Source: Paenibacillus sp. FSL H8-0079 (GTDB lineage Bacteria; Bacillota; Bacilli; Paenibacillales; Paenibacillaceae). Taken from it: DNA of 64,000 nt. A model generated the notes under the pieces. The model made no database searches. It was not told the origin of the DNA and worked only from the letters and a program-made list of their open reading frames with translations. Positions 18,768-28,099 of this stretch are shown here, one piece after another. How positions within the stretch are numbered: the first letter of the stretch is position 1; every line of letters starts with the position of its first letter. The stretch covers positions 6,644,763-6,708,762 of the forward strand of contig NZ_CP150300.1 of the NCBI RefSeq assembly GCF_037991315.1. The letters run 5' to 3'. Made by a program: the position numbers and the translations under genes.

Positions 18768-20129
18768 TTACATCGCGAAGGCGTCATTGTGCGCCCTCTC
18801 GTAATTGACGAATTTATTAAAGTTTTTCAGGAAGACCAGTTCCACCGTACCTACCGGACCATTACGCTGTTTCGCGATAATGATCTCGATAATATTTTTC
18901 TTCTCGGTCTCCTGGTTGTAGTAGTCATCCCGGTACAGGAACGCTACGATGTCCGCATCTTGCTCGATCGAACCCGATTCCCGCAAGTCACTCATCATCG
19001 GACGTTTATCCTGACGTTGCTCTACACCCCGGCTCAGCTGGGACAAGGCAATAACCGGAACTTCCAGTTCCCGGCCAATCTGTTTCAGTGTACGTGAAAT
19101 CTCGGATACCTCTTGTTGACGGTTCTCCCCTGCTTTACCCCGTCCACTAATCAGTTGAAGATAGTCGATCAGGATCATGCCAAGGCCTTTCTCTTTCTTC
19201 AGACGACGGCATTTGGCACGAATATCTGCTACGGTAATGCCTGGCGTATCATCTATAAAGATGTTGGCTTCTGACAATGCTGCAATACCCATCGTCAGCT
19301 TCTGCCAGTCTTCATCACCTTTAAAGTCACCCATACGCATAACGCTTGCATCCAGGTTGGCTTCCGCACAGATCATACGTTGCACCAGCTGGGCGGCTGA
19401 CATCTCCAGACTGAAGATGGCTACCGTCTCCTGGGCACGAATAGCCACGTTCTGAGCGATATTCAGGGCGAACGCCGTCTTACCTACGGAAGGACGGGCC
19501 GCTACAATAATCAAGTCACTGCGCTGGAATCCGGCAGTCATTTTGTCCAGATCGATAAATCCGGACGGAATGCCCGTCGTTGTTCCCTTGTTCTGATGTA
19601 GGGTTTCTACACGATCAAATACTTCCATCAGTACGTCCTGAATGGCTATAAAACCACTACTAGAGCGACGGTTGGAAATCTCCAGAATGCGACGCTCAGC
19701 TTCTCCGAGCATGGCAACAACATCTTCGCCGCCTGTATATCCTTCGCTCACGATCTGTGTTGCCGTACGAATCAGGCGACGCAGCATCGATTTCTCTTCA
19801 ATAATCTGAGCGTAATAGTCTACGTTCGCGGCTGTAGGTACACCATGAGCCAGCTTTGCCAGATAACTAACGCCGCCGATGTCCTCCAACTCACCTTTAT
19901 CCTTCAGAAGCGAAGTCAGTGTCACGAGGTCAATCGGTTGATTTCCCTCACCAAGCTGGATCATCGCTTCAAAGATTAATTGATGGGGCTTATCATAGAA
20001 ATCCTCGGTTTGCACCCGTTCCATCGCTGTAATCAGGGCTTCGCCCTGCAACAGGATTGCACCCAGCACGGCCTGTTCGGCTTCCAGGTTCTGCGGGGGA
20101 ATCCGGTCGAATAACATTTCGCCGCCCAT
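18768..20129 (-). CDS. dnaB: Replicative DNA helicase
   Basis: 453 residues, full-length DnaB family (DnaC in Bacillus nomenclature). The N-terminal domain begins FDRIPPQNLEAEQAVLGAIL. The RecA-like motor has Walker A in ARPSVGKTAFALN, Walker B in LIDYLQL, and the arginine-finger region with LSQLSRGVEQRQDKRP. It unwinds the parental strands ahead of the replisome. It starts just after the rplI stop, as in the conserved rplI-dnaB pair. Two ATGs are possible (MGGEMLF); the first has GGAAGAG in front and is used here. The last gene of the yybS-gdpP-rplI-dnaB run, followed by a terminator. Confidence 0.97.
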   Translation of the reverse strand: MGGEMLFDRIPPQNLEAEQAVLGAILLQGEALITAMERVQTEDFYDKPHQLIFEAMIQLGEGNQPIDLVTLTSLLKDKGELEDIGGVSYLAKLAHGVPTAANVDYYAQIIEEKSMLRRLIRTATQIVSEGYTGGEDVVAMLGEAERRILEISNRRSSSGFIAIQDVLMEVFDRVETLHQNKGTTTGIPSGFIDLDKMTAGFQRSDLIIVAARPSVGKTAFALNIAQNVAIRAQETVAIFSLEMSAAQLVQRMICAEANLDASVMRMGDFKGDEDWQKLTMGIAALSEANIFIDDTPGITVADIRAKCRRLKKEKGLGMILIDYLQLISGRGKAGENRQQEVSEISRTLKQIGRELEVPVIALSQLSRGVEQRQDKRPMMSDLRESGSIEQDADIVAFLYRDDYYNQETEKKNIIEIIIAKQRNGPVGTVELVFLKNFNKFVNYERAHNDAFAM

Positions 20130-20130
20130 C

Positions 20131-20574
20131 TTACTCTTCCGTTACCTGTACCTTCAAGGTTGCCTTCACTTCAGGGTGAATCTTGACAGTTACTTGTGTT
20201 ACGCCGAGTGTACGAATAGGCTCGTCCAGCTCAATTTTGCGTTTGTCTACTTTCAGACCCTTTTTAGACAAAGCTTCTGCGATTTGTTTGCTGGTAATGG
20301 CGCCGAACAGACGACCACCTTCGCCGGACTTGGCTTTCAGTTCAGTCACTTCTGCTTCCAGCTTCTTCGCGAGTGCTTCCGCTTCTGCTTTCTCTTCCTG
20401 CTTGATTCTTTCTTCAGCAGCTTTCTGGTTGTCCAGTGTCTTCATGTTGCCATCCGTTGCTGGACGTGCGATTCCCCGTGGCAACAGGAAGTTCTGTGCG
20501 TAGCCCTCAGATACTTCTTTCACTTGCCCTTTCTTACCTTGACCCTTCATATCTTTTATAAAAATGACTTTCAT
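20131..20574 (-). CDS. rplI: 50S ribosomal protein L9
   Basis: 147 residues. The N-terminal rRNA-binding domain MKVIFIKDMKGQGKKGQVKE with the GYAQNFLLPRG loop is followed by the long connecting helix (about 45-75, rich in Lys/Glu/Ala) and the C-terminal domain with GGRLFGAITSKQIAEAL. It sits at the base of the L1 stalk region. Its start overlaps the gdpP stop by 4 bases (ATGA), which suggests translational coupling. Confidence 0.98.
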   Translation of the reverse strand: MKVIFIKDMKGQGKKGQVKEVSEGYAQNFLLPRGIARPATDGNMKTLDNQKAAEERIKQEEKAEAEALAKKLEAEVTELKAKSGEGGRLFGAITSKQIAEALSKKGLKVDKRKIELDEPIRTLGVTQVTVKIHPEVKATLKVQVTEE

Positions 20575-22562
20575 TCGAACAGCCCCTCTTCCTTTTCGAT
20601 TTCAGCCAGTACATTCGTCAGCCGTTTTTCTGCCTCTCCAAGCGTTCCTTCAAGCTGCACGGCAGCATTCGTCAAATGTCCGCCACCGCCCAGTCGTTCC
20701 ATGACAACCTGAACATTCATGCGCCCCAGCGATCTCGCGCTGATGCCAATCAGTCCATCCGGACGCTCACTAATCACAAATGAAGCGACCACATCAGTCA
20801 TGTTCAGCAATGTGTCCGCCACTTGGGCGATCATCATCTGTGGAATCTTGCTGCCAGGGTCCGTGACCGCCAGCGCAATGTTCCCGTATACCATTTTAGC
20901 ATGCTTTATGATTTCTGCCTTAGCAATATATTCTGACAGATCCTCTTTCATCAACCGCTGGACCATAATGGTATCCGCACCGCTACGACGCAAGAAGCCT
21001 GCTGCTTCGAACGTTCTGGACCCGGTGTGCAATGCAAAATGCTTCGTATCCATCGTAATTCCGGCTAGTAGAGCCGTAGCTTCGAGCGGAGTGAATTGTA
21101 CCTTGTCATGAATATATTGCAAGAGCTCCGTTACCAGCTCCGCAGCTGAGGACGCGTAAGGCTCCAGATAGATCAACACAGCATCATTGATGAACTCTTC
21201 ACCCCGACGATGGTGATCCACAACTACAACACGGGTTGCAGACTGTACCAGTTTCGGCTCCATTGTCATGGAGGCCTTATGCGTATCCACCACAACCAAC
21301 AGCGTGTGCTCGGTCATCATCTGGGTTGCCTGTTCCGGTGAAACAAATGCTTTGGACAACTTCTCGTCCTTGTTCACCTGCTCCATCATGCGTTCAATGG
21401 ATGGATTAATTCCATCCAGAACAATTCGCGCTTCCACATTGTATAGACTGGCCGCTTTCCAAACCCCGATGGATGCGCCGATCGCATCCATATCCGGAAT
21501 TTTGTGGCCCATGATGAGCACCCGATCGCTCTCCTGCATCAGATCACGCAGCGCATGAGCAATAACCCGGGCTCTGACCCGTGTACGTTTCTCCACGGCG
21601 TTGGACTTGCCGCCATAGAAAGACAGGCGTTGCCCAGACTTCACAGCAGCCTGATCGCCACCACGTCCAAGTGCCATATCCAGACTTGACTGTGCCAGTT
21701 CGCCCATCTCGCTGATGCTATCCGATCCAAACGCCAGTCCTACACTGAGTGTCATTGGCACCTTGAGGTCAGCAGTCATCTCCCGAACTTCATCCAAAAT
21801 GACAAATCGGCTCTGCTCCAGCTCCTGCAAAGACTTATGATTCAGCATCAACAGATACCGATCAGAAGACAGACGGCGCAGGTACACTTCGTACCGCTTC
21901 GCCCATGACGTAATCTCGCTGGTCACACGGGCAATCAGCGCTGTACGCTGCTGGTCGTCCATGCCCTGGGCAGCCTCGTCCAGATTATCCAGAACGAGAA
22001 TACCCAATGCAAGGCGTTCATTTTCATATTTATCACGAAGAATGGCCAGCTCCGTAATCTCGTATACATATACATACCGCTCCTGCGGGTTATGAATAAC
22101 TCCATAATGCCGATCATCCAACTGGAATTCGTCATGGAACTCCTTGGATGAATGTTCCTTGGTCCCATCCTTCTTCTCTTTAGGTTGAGGAAGTTTGGGA
22201 AACAAATTAGGTAGCGGATTGCCTACCAATGTCTTCTCCTGGAACATCTCCGCGACAAAGCGGTTATGCCACTCTACCGTACGATCTTCGCTGTACAGCA
22301 CAATTCCGAATGGAAGCATGCTGACCGCTTCCCCTTCCATTCGTTTGATCCGAATGGACAGGCCATTAATGTAGTCATTAAGCTCACGGCGGAACGCGAG
22401 CTCCGCCTTAATCATGACGATTCCCAACGCCGAAGCCAGTATCAGACTAATCAAACCAAGCGTCCAGTTATAGATGGTAACGAACATCACGAGCAACAGC
22501 AGCAGTATGAACGCCCATACGGTATAGTAGCCGTGCCAGCGTTTCTTCAGAAATTTAGGCAT
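20571..22562 (-). CDS. gdpP: Cyclic-di-AMP phosphodiesterase GdpP
   Basis: 663 residues. Two N-terminal transmembrane helices (about 13-50) are followed by a heme/ligand-binding PAS-like domain, a degenerate GGDEF domain in which the GGDEF motif is replaced by SSDRYL, and the DHH/DHHA1 phosphodiesterase. The DHH part shows GHKIPDMDAIG and VVVDHHRRGE; DHHA1 ends with GGGGHLTNAA. It hydrolyses c-di-AMP to pApA and so influences potassium transport, cell-wall stress resistance and beta-lactam tolerance. The conserved yybS-gdpP-rplI-dnaB order is kept. Confidence 0.97.
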   Translation of the reverse strand: MPKFLKKRWHGYYTVWAFILLLLLVMFVTIYNWTLGLISLILASALGIVMIKAELAFRRELNDYINGLSIRIKRMEGEAVSMLPFGIVLYSEDRTVEWHNRFVAEMFQEKTLVGNPLPNLFPKLPQPKEKKDGTKEHSSKEFHDEFQLDDRHYGVIHNPQERYVYVYEITELAILRDKYENERLALGILVLDNLDEAAQGMDDQQRTALIARVTSEITSWAKRYEVYLRRLSSDRYLLMLNHKSLQELEQSRFVILDEVREMTADLKVPMTLSVGLAFGSDSISEMGELAQSSLDMALGRGGDQAAVKSGQRLSFYGGKSNAVEKRTRVRARVIAHALRDLMQESDRVLIMGHKIPDMDAIGASIGVWKAASLYNVEARIVLDGINPSIERMMEQVNKDEKLSKAFVSPEQATQMMTEHTLLVVVDTHKASMTMEPKLVQSATRVVVVDHHRRGEEFINDAVLIYLEPYASSAAELVTELLQYIHDKVQFTPLEATALLAGITMDTKHFALHTGSRTFEAAGFLRRSGADTIMVQRLMKEDLSEYIAKAEIIKHAKMVYGNIALAVTDPGSKIPQMMIAQVADTLLNMTDVVASFVISERPDGLIGISARSLGRMNVQVVMERLGGGGHLTNAAVQLEGTLGEAEKRLTNVLAEIEKEEGLFE

Positions 22563-22573
22563 GACTCATCACC

Positions 22574-23494
22574 CTATCGTTTTGATTTCGATATTGCCTC
22601 ACGAAGCGGGAACGCCAGATCGATAATTCCGATAATCCGAAGCGGACCAATGAAGAAGACCGCAACCGCCAGGAAATACGGTATAACCGGATTCCATTTC
22701 TTTGTATGTGAGAGAAAGAAGAAGAAGCCGATCGCTTGAATCATGAAGCCCAGATTAATTAACGGCGACAGATTCATGGCAATCATGGTCCAGTACGTTC
22801 CATCACTTTGTCTAGATATTACTTCGATCAACAAGGCGAGGAAATAATACCAGATCAATGCACGCGGCATACGCCACTCTCTCGCTGGTGGAAGCTTCGA
22901 CACCGTCACACCCATCACGTTCAGGATCGGACGAGCAATAACGTGTGTGATGAAGGCCATTACCATCGATGTAACAACGAGGGCAAAAGGAATCATAAGC
23001 TGCGTTTGTTTGGCAACATCCTCGGTCATCTCAGGCGTCCATGCAAACCCGTTGATCATCTGATTAGATGTATTCGTTAACGGTTCAATGGTCAGTCTGA
23101 CCACATCTTCAATGTAGCTGGACAAGTCGAATTGGAAAATGACACTGCCGACCAAGAGCAACAATAAGTATTCTGCCAGCATCGTGCCACTTCCCGCCAT
23201 AAGCGTGAACAGGGCCGATTTACGTGTTTTATACGCGTGACCCATAACGAGCGCAGGCAGGGTAAAGATAAGCAATAGCAGCAGATAGATCGGATGGAAT
23301 ATCACCAAAATAACGGCCACTGGCACGAGATGCCATATAAATGATTTTAAAGATAATGAAGCATACAAAATAACTCCCGGAATCATCATAAAAAATATGG
23401 CAAGTACCGATAAAGGAGTTAACAGCGAAAGTAGCAGGAGCAGATAGACTGCACTCCAAACAGCTGATTTAAAGCTAAATTTCAACAAATTCAC
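22574..23494 (-). CDS. yybS: YybS-family multi-pass membrane protein (DUF2232)
   Basis: 306 residues, almost wholly hydrophobic, with about eight membrane helices and very short loops. The composition, the length and the position directly upstream of gdpP match YybS/DUF2232, whose fold resembles substrate-binding S components of ECF transporters. Function is not established. The start overlaps the preceding MazG-like gene by 4 bases. Confidence 0.88.
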   Translation of the reverse strand: MNLLKFSFKSAVWSAVYLLLLLSLLTPLSVLAIFFMMIPGVILYASLSLKSFIWHLVPVAVILVIFHPIYLLLLLIFTLPALVMGHAYKTRKSALFTLMAGSGTMLAEYLLLLLVGSVIFQFDLSSYIEDVVRLTIEPLTNTSNQMINGFAWTPEMTEDVAKQTQLMIPFALVVTSMVMAFITHVIARPILNVMGVTVSKLPPAREWRMPRALIWYYFLALLIEVISRQSDGTYWTMIAMNLSPLINLGFMIQAIGFFFFLSHTKKWNPVIPYFLAVAVFFIGPLRIIGIIDLAFPLREAISKSKR

Positions 23495-23793
23495 CTCTTA
23501 CGCATATGATCTTCTAGCGCGGAAATATCCTGGTACCAGTCTTCAAGCTGGTGACCTTCCTGTTTATGCTTTTTCAACTTCTCAACAAGCAGTGCATCCA
23601 GATCCTTGAAAGGAATACCGAGCCTGCGGCCCAATATGTAACTACTCATAATCAAACTGGCAAGACTGTCCCCGATTCGAGTTGTACTGCCTTCCCATAA
23701 CGCCTTGAATAATCGGGATACCTGATCAAGTACTTCGGTTTTAAGCCATTCAATCACTTTAGCGCGTTTGGCTACATCCAGTTCTTTAGGCAT
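23491..23793 (-). CDS. MazG-like family protein
   Basis: 100 residues, all helical, of the short MazG-like family found upstream of yybS in Bacilli. It has the LKTEVLDQVSRLFKALWEG start and the GDSLASLIMSSYILGRRLGI core, corresponding to the first helices of MazG nucleotide pyrophosphohydrolases. The acidic metal-binding E-x-x-E...E-x-x-D pattern of true MazG is not evident, so enzymatic activity is doubtful. It is translationally coupled to yybS by a 4-base overlap. Confidence 0.75.
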   Translation of the reverse strand: MPKELDVAKRAKVIEWLKTEVLDQVSRLFKALWEGSTTRIGDSLASLIMSSYILGRRLGIPFKDLDALLVEKLKKHKQEGHQLEDWYQDISALEDHMRKR

Positions 23794-24057
23794 TTGGCGA
23801 AAGTCACTCTCCCCCGAAAAAGCTTTATTCTCGATTATAGCATAAAAAGAGGGCCCGCAAAATTACCCCAAAAAGCGGAGAAGTTCTCCGAAACTGATGT
23901 CAGGTACTTATGCGGAGTCCTCCGTACATCCAATCGACATATATACTTGTAAAAAAACTTCGAATGCGCCCTTGGTTCAGGACTTCTTAAGTTTAACATG
24001 ATACCGGACGGCTGTGATTATCCCTGCTGTCACAATAATGTTTATATTCGTTACGGC

Positions 24058-24483
24058 TTACTTGGCCTTAATCGATTCTTTGGCTACAATGCCTTCGCAG
24101 TACTCAATAATCTGACTCCGTCTGACAATACCAATGAACCGTTCCATATCATCCACCACAGGAACAAAGTTCTGAACTTTGGCCAGATTAATCAGGTCTT
24201 CCATATTGGCGTCAATGGACACGGGCTTAATATCCAGGCGAAGCGGAACGTCTTTGAGCAAGAACTTTGAAGCGTTTTCAAATGAAATCTTTCCCTCGGC
24301 ATTCTTCATATACCACAGTAAGTCGCCTTCGGTAACCGTACCAATGTATTTGCCTTCCTTATTCAAAATGGGCACCGCCGTAAACCGATGATACTCCATC
24401 CGTTCCAACGTTTGCCGCAGCGTAGAATCCGACGTCACGCACGTAACCTCTTGTTTGGGCAGCAAAAAAAATGCGATGTTCAT
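24058..24483 (-). CDS. CBS-domain protein
   Basis: 141 residues comprising two CBS motifs and little else. The first is around residues 10-60 (TLERMEYHRFTAVPILNKEG, then YIGTVTEGDLL) and the second around 80-130 (LAKVQNFVPVVDDMERFIGIV). The family resembles B. subtilis YkuL. A CBS pair forms a Bateman module that usually binds adenosine nucleotides; some homologues bind c-di-AMP. Being near gdpP makes a c-di-AMP sensing role tempting, but that is inference. It is preceded by AAGGAGGATACG and lies alone between LCP and the MazG-like gene. Confidence 0.88.
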   Translation of the reverse strand: MNIAFFLLPKQEVTCVTSDSTLRQTLERMEYHRFTAVPILNKEGKYIGTVTEGDLLWYMKNAEGKISFENASKFLLKDVPLRLDIKPVSIDANMEDLINLAKVQNFVPVVDDMERFIGIVRRSQIIEYCEGIVAKESIKAK

Positions 24484-24593
24484 ACCCTTACGTATCCTCC
24501 TTGTGAATTTCTTCGTTCAACTTATCTCGCTCAACTTATATTATACGGATCAGAACGCAGGATGTTCCAAAAGGATCATGGATCTCACTACAA

Positions 24594-24630
24594 AGAAAAA
24601 AACAGCAGCCCGCGAATAAACGTACTGCTG
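24594..24630 (-). terminator. Terminator downstream of the LCP gene
   Basis: On the minus strand CAGCAG pairs with CTGCTG across a GC-containing loop and runs into eight T residues. Confidence 0.7.
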
Positions 24631-24666
24631 ATTGTGGTCTACAACAAACCATCGGTATGGAATTGA

Positions 24667-25701
24667 TTATTCAATCATTTGCCGGTCAGGGATCATTACT
24701 TCACCGGCTGGGGTCGATTGATCCATCCAGTTGTTAATCAGCTCTTTGGCATATTGGACATCTTTCTCGTCAGCCTGACCATAATAGATACCGTCTTTTT
24801 TCATCCCTTCACCCAGAATGGTGAAGCTTGAAATCTGTGGTTTCTCCTGAGTAAGTACTTGTTTAGCCAGATCAATAATGAAAGAAGCTCGCATATCCGT
24901 CTGGAAGCTGTCTCCCATGATCTGAATCAATTCCGGAATTTTGGCGATTTGATTCAAATTCAGCATCTCATTCGCCATCGCGTTCAGGAAAATCTGCTGC
25001 CTCTTGGTACGATTAAAATCGCTATCCTCACGGTATCTTACATAATACAGTGCTTCCTGCCCGTCATAGATCGGCTTACCACCTTCAATCGTGAATTTCA
25101 CGTGATCCGGATTCTTGTTCACAATGTCCTCATCAATTGGCAGTTTTACACCACCAAGCGCATCAACCACTTTTTTGATTCCGTCGAAGTTGATCGTTGC
25201 ATAATAACCCACATCAGCATCAAGGAATTTCTCCACCGTATTGATGGACATATTCTCCCCACCAAAAGCATAGGCATGCGCCAACTTATCATAATCATCT
25301 TCGCCATCCTTGTTGGCATCCCGTCCTACAATCTGCACATACGTATCACGTGGAATCGATACCAGAAGCACACGGGATTCCTTCGGACGTACTACAGCAT
25401 AGATGACGGTATCGGAACGTCCACGCGTTTTCTCATAGGCGCGTTTGTCCGAACCGAGCAGTAACACGGAGAATGGTTCCTTACGGTATACCGTTGGATC
25501 AGGCGTGTTGTTGCCTTCTTGCGGTACATAAGAACGGGATAACTGATCTTCTACCGAACCGGCGAGAAACAGATCAAATGCCGCTACAGCCAGCTGCTGA
25601 CGGAACAAATAACCTCCGATTAACAAAACAACAAGTGAAACGAGCGTTATATATAGGCCTTTTCTTCTTTTCTTCTTCTTATCCTTAGTTCTGCTTTTCA
25701 T
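24667..25701 (-). CDS. LytR-CpsA-Psr (LCP) family cell-wall ligase
   Basis: 344 residues. The short, very basic cytoplasmic start (KDKKKKRRKG) is followed by one transmembrane helix (about 15-33) and an extracellular LCP domain. Family signatures visible are LLLGSDKR, RGRSDTVIYAVVRP, LLVSIPRDTYVQI, the HAYAFGG motif and RYREDSDFNRTKRQQ, which carry the conserved Arg and Asp residues that bind polyprenyl pyrophosphate and magnesium. LCP enzymes transfer teichoic acid or other glycopolymers from undecaprenyl carriers to peptidoglycan. Monocistronic. Immediately upstream is the beginning of the accessory block. Confidence 0.93.
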   Translation of the reverse strand: MKSRTKDKKKKRRKGLYITLVSLVVLLIGGYLFRQQLAVAAFDLFLAGSVEDQLSRSYVPQEGNNTPDPTVYRKEPFSVLLLGSDKRAYEKTRGRSDTVIYAVVRPKESRVLLVSIPRDTYVQIVGRDANKDGEDDYDKLAHAYAFGGENMSINTVEKFLDADVGYYATINFDGIKKVVDALGGVKLPIDEDIVNKNPDHVKFTIEGGKPIYDGQEALYYVRYREDSDFNRTKRQQIFLNAMANEMLNLNQIAKIPELIQIMGDSFQTDMRASFIIDLAKQVLTQEKPQISSFTILGEGMKKDGIYYGQADEKDVQYAKELINNWMDQSTPAGEVMIPDRQMIE

Positions 25702-25868
25702 CCATTGATTCCTTCTTCACTGTCAAAATGATAATCCATAATACCAATTAAACGTCTGGGATGCCTTGTGACTCGGTGTTCTATGAAGTTTTCTCTCTCT
25801 GGCATCAAGACACCGCTTACGCTCGTTCTATTGTAATCATTGCGGGAAGATGAAAAGTTACAATCCGG

Positions 25869-26640
25869 TTAAATTGAAAAGAACAGCGACTCCTTTTTGG
25901 GATGACAGATTGTCAAACAAAGTGCGAGTTCCTCTGCAAAAGATTCGTCAGCGGTTCCCCAACCCAAGCATTTTCGTGGTCTGTGGTTAAATAGATCTAG
26001 TGAACCAGCAAAATAAACGTGCAGGTCATGGCTTGTTTCCAGATTGGCATAACATGCAAACTCTTTTCCCCGATCAGCCCTGACTGTGAAAAAAGTACCT
26101 GTAGGATACTGTGAGATGGCTACACCAAGTGCAATTTCCATAGACAAAGCCGTGCGATCAGACATGAGAATCGCGGTATCCAGTTCCCTGTGCCCAAACG
26201 TTTCAAGGGAACGAACCTCTTTGGGGCGATCCGAAATTGATCTGCCGATCGCGAATTTACCGCGAGTTTCTATGGGCTTCTTAGGCTTCCCTTTGTGTCG
26301 AAGGACCTGTTCGTGCCTCGAACCAGACGCCCAGTGTAGAGTCAGCGAAAGAAGGTTTTAAAGGAGACCAACGGCAAGCCTTCAATGCGGAAACGTTCCG
26401 TAATTTGTTCCGGAGACCACGTCGCCTGAAGTTTTTCCTCCAAGGTAATAGCGGTGACTTCGGACCATTTACCGGGTGAGATCGAAGCTTTACGACGCTC
26501 CTAAGCGCTCTGAGCCTGTTCTGCATGATAGGGTTGCGATGAAGTAGCCTGTCCAATTCACGACAAATCGTTGAAGGATACCTTACTAATTCTTTTGCGT
26601 GGCTCCTAAACTTTGACCTTACCGATGGAGAATTTCTAGC
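25869..26640 (-). pseudogene. IS30-family transposase remnant
   Basis: The minus strand translates in several frames to pieces of an IS30 transposase in the right order. These are a degraded N-terminal part (KELVRYPSTICREL), then EEKLQATWSPEQITERFRIE, then the C-terminal catalytic part TFFTVRADRGKEFACYANLE (D-x-G-KEF) and FNHRPRKCLGWGT. At least two frameshifts separate these parts. The second Asp of the DDE triad appears as DRGKEF, where DNGKEF is usual. No terminal inverted repeats were found, so the element is dead. Confidence 0.8.
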
Positions 26641-26663
26641 TTGCTGCGCTCAATTAGCTGTCC

Positions 26664-26855
26664 TCACATAGTTTCTCTTTTCCAGACGACGAAAGTGTCC
26701 TGTAATAAGTGCAGCAGCACAACCCGAATGCCCGGATCAAGGATTTGAGACAGACCTTCAGTCAAACTGAAGATATCATTTGGGAAACGGAAACCACCGC
26801 CACTAGATACATATTGTCGGAGCACTTCTGGTAGCGCTCTCATGACCGTTGCCAA
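26664..26855 (-). pseudogene. Fragment of an MFS exporter gene, related to the intact gene at 29.7-31.2 kb
   Basis: The translation LPEVLRQYVSSGGGF followed by FSLTEGLSQILDPGIRVVLL matches the C-terminal periplasmic loop of the intact MFS transporter (PPEMLEQYASGGASG, SSLTEGLSQIPDEGIRDVLL). The nucleotide similarity continues past the fragment's stop in the downstream direction. It has no membrane-helix portion and cannot be functional alone. It lies next to the IS30 remnant, at the other side of the small-protein island. Confidence 0.75.
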
Positions 26856-26952
26856 GAGGCCGCTCTTAATGTTTGGTATCCAGGTTGGAGAAGGGGTGAG
26901 TCAGAAAGTCGATAGCTGACAGCAACTTTCAAGTTACAGATAGTAAGTATTC

Positions 26953-26999
26953 AAAAAAATATACGACTAACCCCTAGAATTTTCAAGGAATTAGTCGTA
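26953..26999 (-). terminator. Terminator downstream of the 95-residue membrane protein gene
   Basis: TACGACTAA (26962-26970) and TTAGTCGTA (26991-26999) form a 9-bp stem with a T-run (TTTTTTT) on the minus strand. It abuts the stop of the gene at 27001. Confidence 0.8.
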
Positions 27000-27000
27000 G

Positions 27001-27288
27001 TTAATAATTCATTTCTACATGTCTTAATTTGATTAAGGCGTTTTTAATTGTTTGGAGTAACATTATGATTGCCCCACTTACTAATAAACACAATGATATT
27101 AGGATACAGAGAATCACAACTAACAGAGAAACGGATTGAATAAAACTTAGAATATCAGTCAACCTTATTAAAGGAGTGTTTAATAGAATAGTAACTTCTG
27201 CATTTGTAGGAAAAAATATAATAGCAATGATGTTTAAAATAAAATAAATTAGTGTGTATATAAATGCACCAATCATCCCATAGCGCAT
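27001..27288 (-). CDS. Small membrane protein, unknown
   Basis: 95 residues with two strong hydrophobic segments (about 5-28 and 50-78) and a basic C-terminal tail. No known family. It is the last gene of a run of three small AT-rich membrane proteins, starts 14 bases after the stop of its neighbour, and has a terminator at its end. No good Shine-Dalgarno sequence is visible, so translation may be coupled or the start may differ. Confidence 0.55.
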   Translation of the reverse strand: MRYGMIGAFIYTLIYFILNIIAIIFFPTNAEVTILLNTPLIRLTDILSFIQSVSLLVVILCILISLCLLVSGAIIMLLQTIKNALIKLRHVEMNY

Positions 27289-27302
27289 AAACTTATCATA
27301 AT

Positions 27303-27488
27303 TTATGCTTGAAAAAACATGCTACTCCCTAATATTATTAATAAACCCCCGATTAGCATACAAAAAGATTGCCATTGATCCTCAAGCACCAGACGATTAG
27401 TCATAATAATAAGAAGCGGCATAACCATACTTAATGATAAAAAAAGTTTTAGCTTCGTGTTTTCTTGTAAATAAATAATACGGTGCAT
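27303..27488 (-). CDS. Small membrane protein, unknown
   Basis: 61 residues from MHRIIYLQENTK, with two hydrophobic helices (about 13-30 and 40-58). The start lies 39 bases inside the preceding 62-residue gene in another frame, and no strong RBS is visible, so coupled translation is likely if it is expressed. The same frame is open further upstream through the 3' part of the ThiF-like pseudogene, which could make this the tail of a fused product instead. Unrecognised. Confidence 0.45.
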   Translation of the reverse strand: MHRIIYLQENTKLKLFLSLSMVMPLLIIMTNRLVLEDQWQSFCMLIGGLLIILGSSMFFQA

Positions 27489-27637
27489 AAAAGAATTGTT
27501 ATTACTATCCCCAGTCCCACTGCTAGAGGAGCGACTTGGATTCCTTTTCTGTCCAGATGCCTTGCGTAAAAAACTCCAAAAACCGTTAGTATTGGTATAA
27601 ACATCGATAGAATCAGTATTATCGCATTTTTGTTCAT
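27449..27637 (-). CDS. Small two-helix membrane protein, unknown
   Basis: 62 residues from MNKNAIILILSMF, with two transmembrane helices (about 4-24 and 36-56) and a short basic loop ARHLDRKG between them. The RBS AAGGAGG lies 9 bases before the ATG and is the best in this island, so this gene is likely real. It begins where the ThiF-like reading frame loses similarity. Small hydrophobic proteins beside a ThiF-like enzyme could be immunity or export accessories of a modified-peptide cluster, but this is only a suggestion. Confidence 0.6.
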   Translation of the reverse strand: MNKNAIILILSMFIPILTVFGVFYARHLDRKGIQVAPLAVGLGIVITILLCTVLFIYKKTRS

Positions 27638-27639
27638 CT

Positions 27640-28099
27640 TTATTTTCCTCCTTATTATTACCACATATATCACAAGAATCATTTCTATAAATAATTTGAG
27701 TTTTCCATCTCGAAAACTCCGAATCATAAAATGCCATTGATCCCGCTGATGTTACTGGTCCCCAATCAATAAGAATTTTCAAACATTCTAAAGCTTTTTA
27801 CGAAGCTATTATTCCAGTTAATGGGGCAATAGTGCCTCCTTTACCTGCTCTTCTCTTAAAAGGAATTTCAGTGGAGTTACAAGCAGCGCATGGGGTTTTT
27901 ATTAGGTATGTAGGTTGGGCCGTATACTCCTATATAGTCAATAAATCCGCCACTTATATAAGGTATTTTTTTATCCACACACACCTTATTAACCCATGAA
28001 TAAGATTCAACTGGGGTATCTATTGCTTTTACAACGATATCACATTCTTGAATAACCTCATCTACATCATCAATGTATTTATTTTCATGTTTATAGTAT
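27640..28099 (-). pseudogene. ThiF/MoeB/HesA-like E1 enzyme gene, broken
   Basis: The minus strand encodes the C-terminal half of a ThiF-type adenylyltransferase. It reads through ECDIVVKAIDTPVES, then the zinc-binding CAAC, then GKGGTIAPLTGIIAS, and ends with a second CDIC pair, giving the four Cys ligands of the family. A one-base shift in an A-run at about 27891-27902 and an in-frame TAA at 27798-27800 interrupt it. The N-terminal ATP-binding half is missing: the IS4-type element sits exactly at the break. Such enzymes adenylate a peptide or protein C-terminus, for example in microcin C or thiamin pathways. This one is inactive. Confidence 0.75.
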
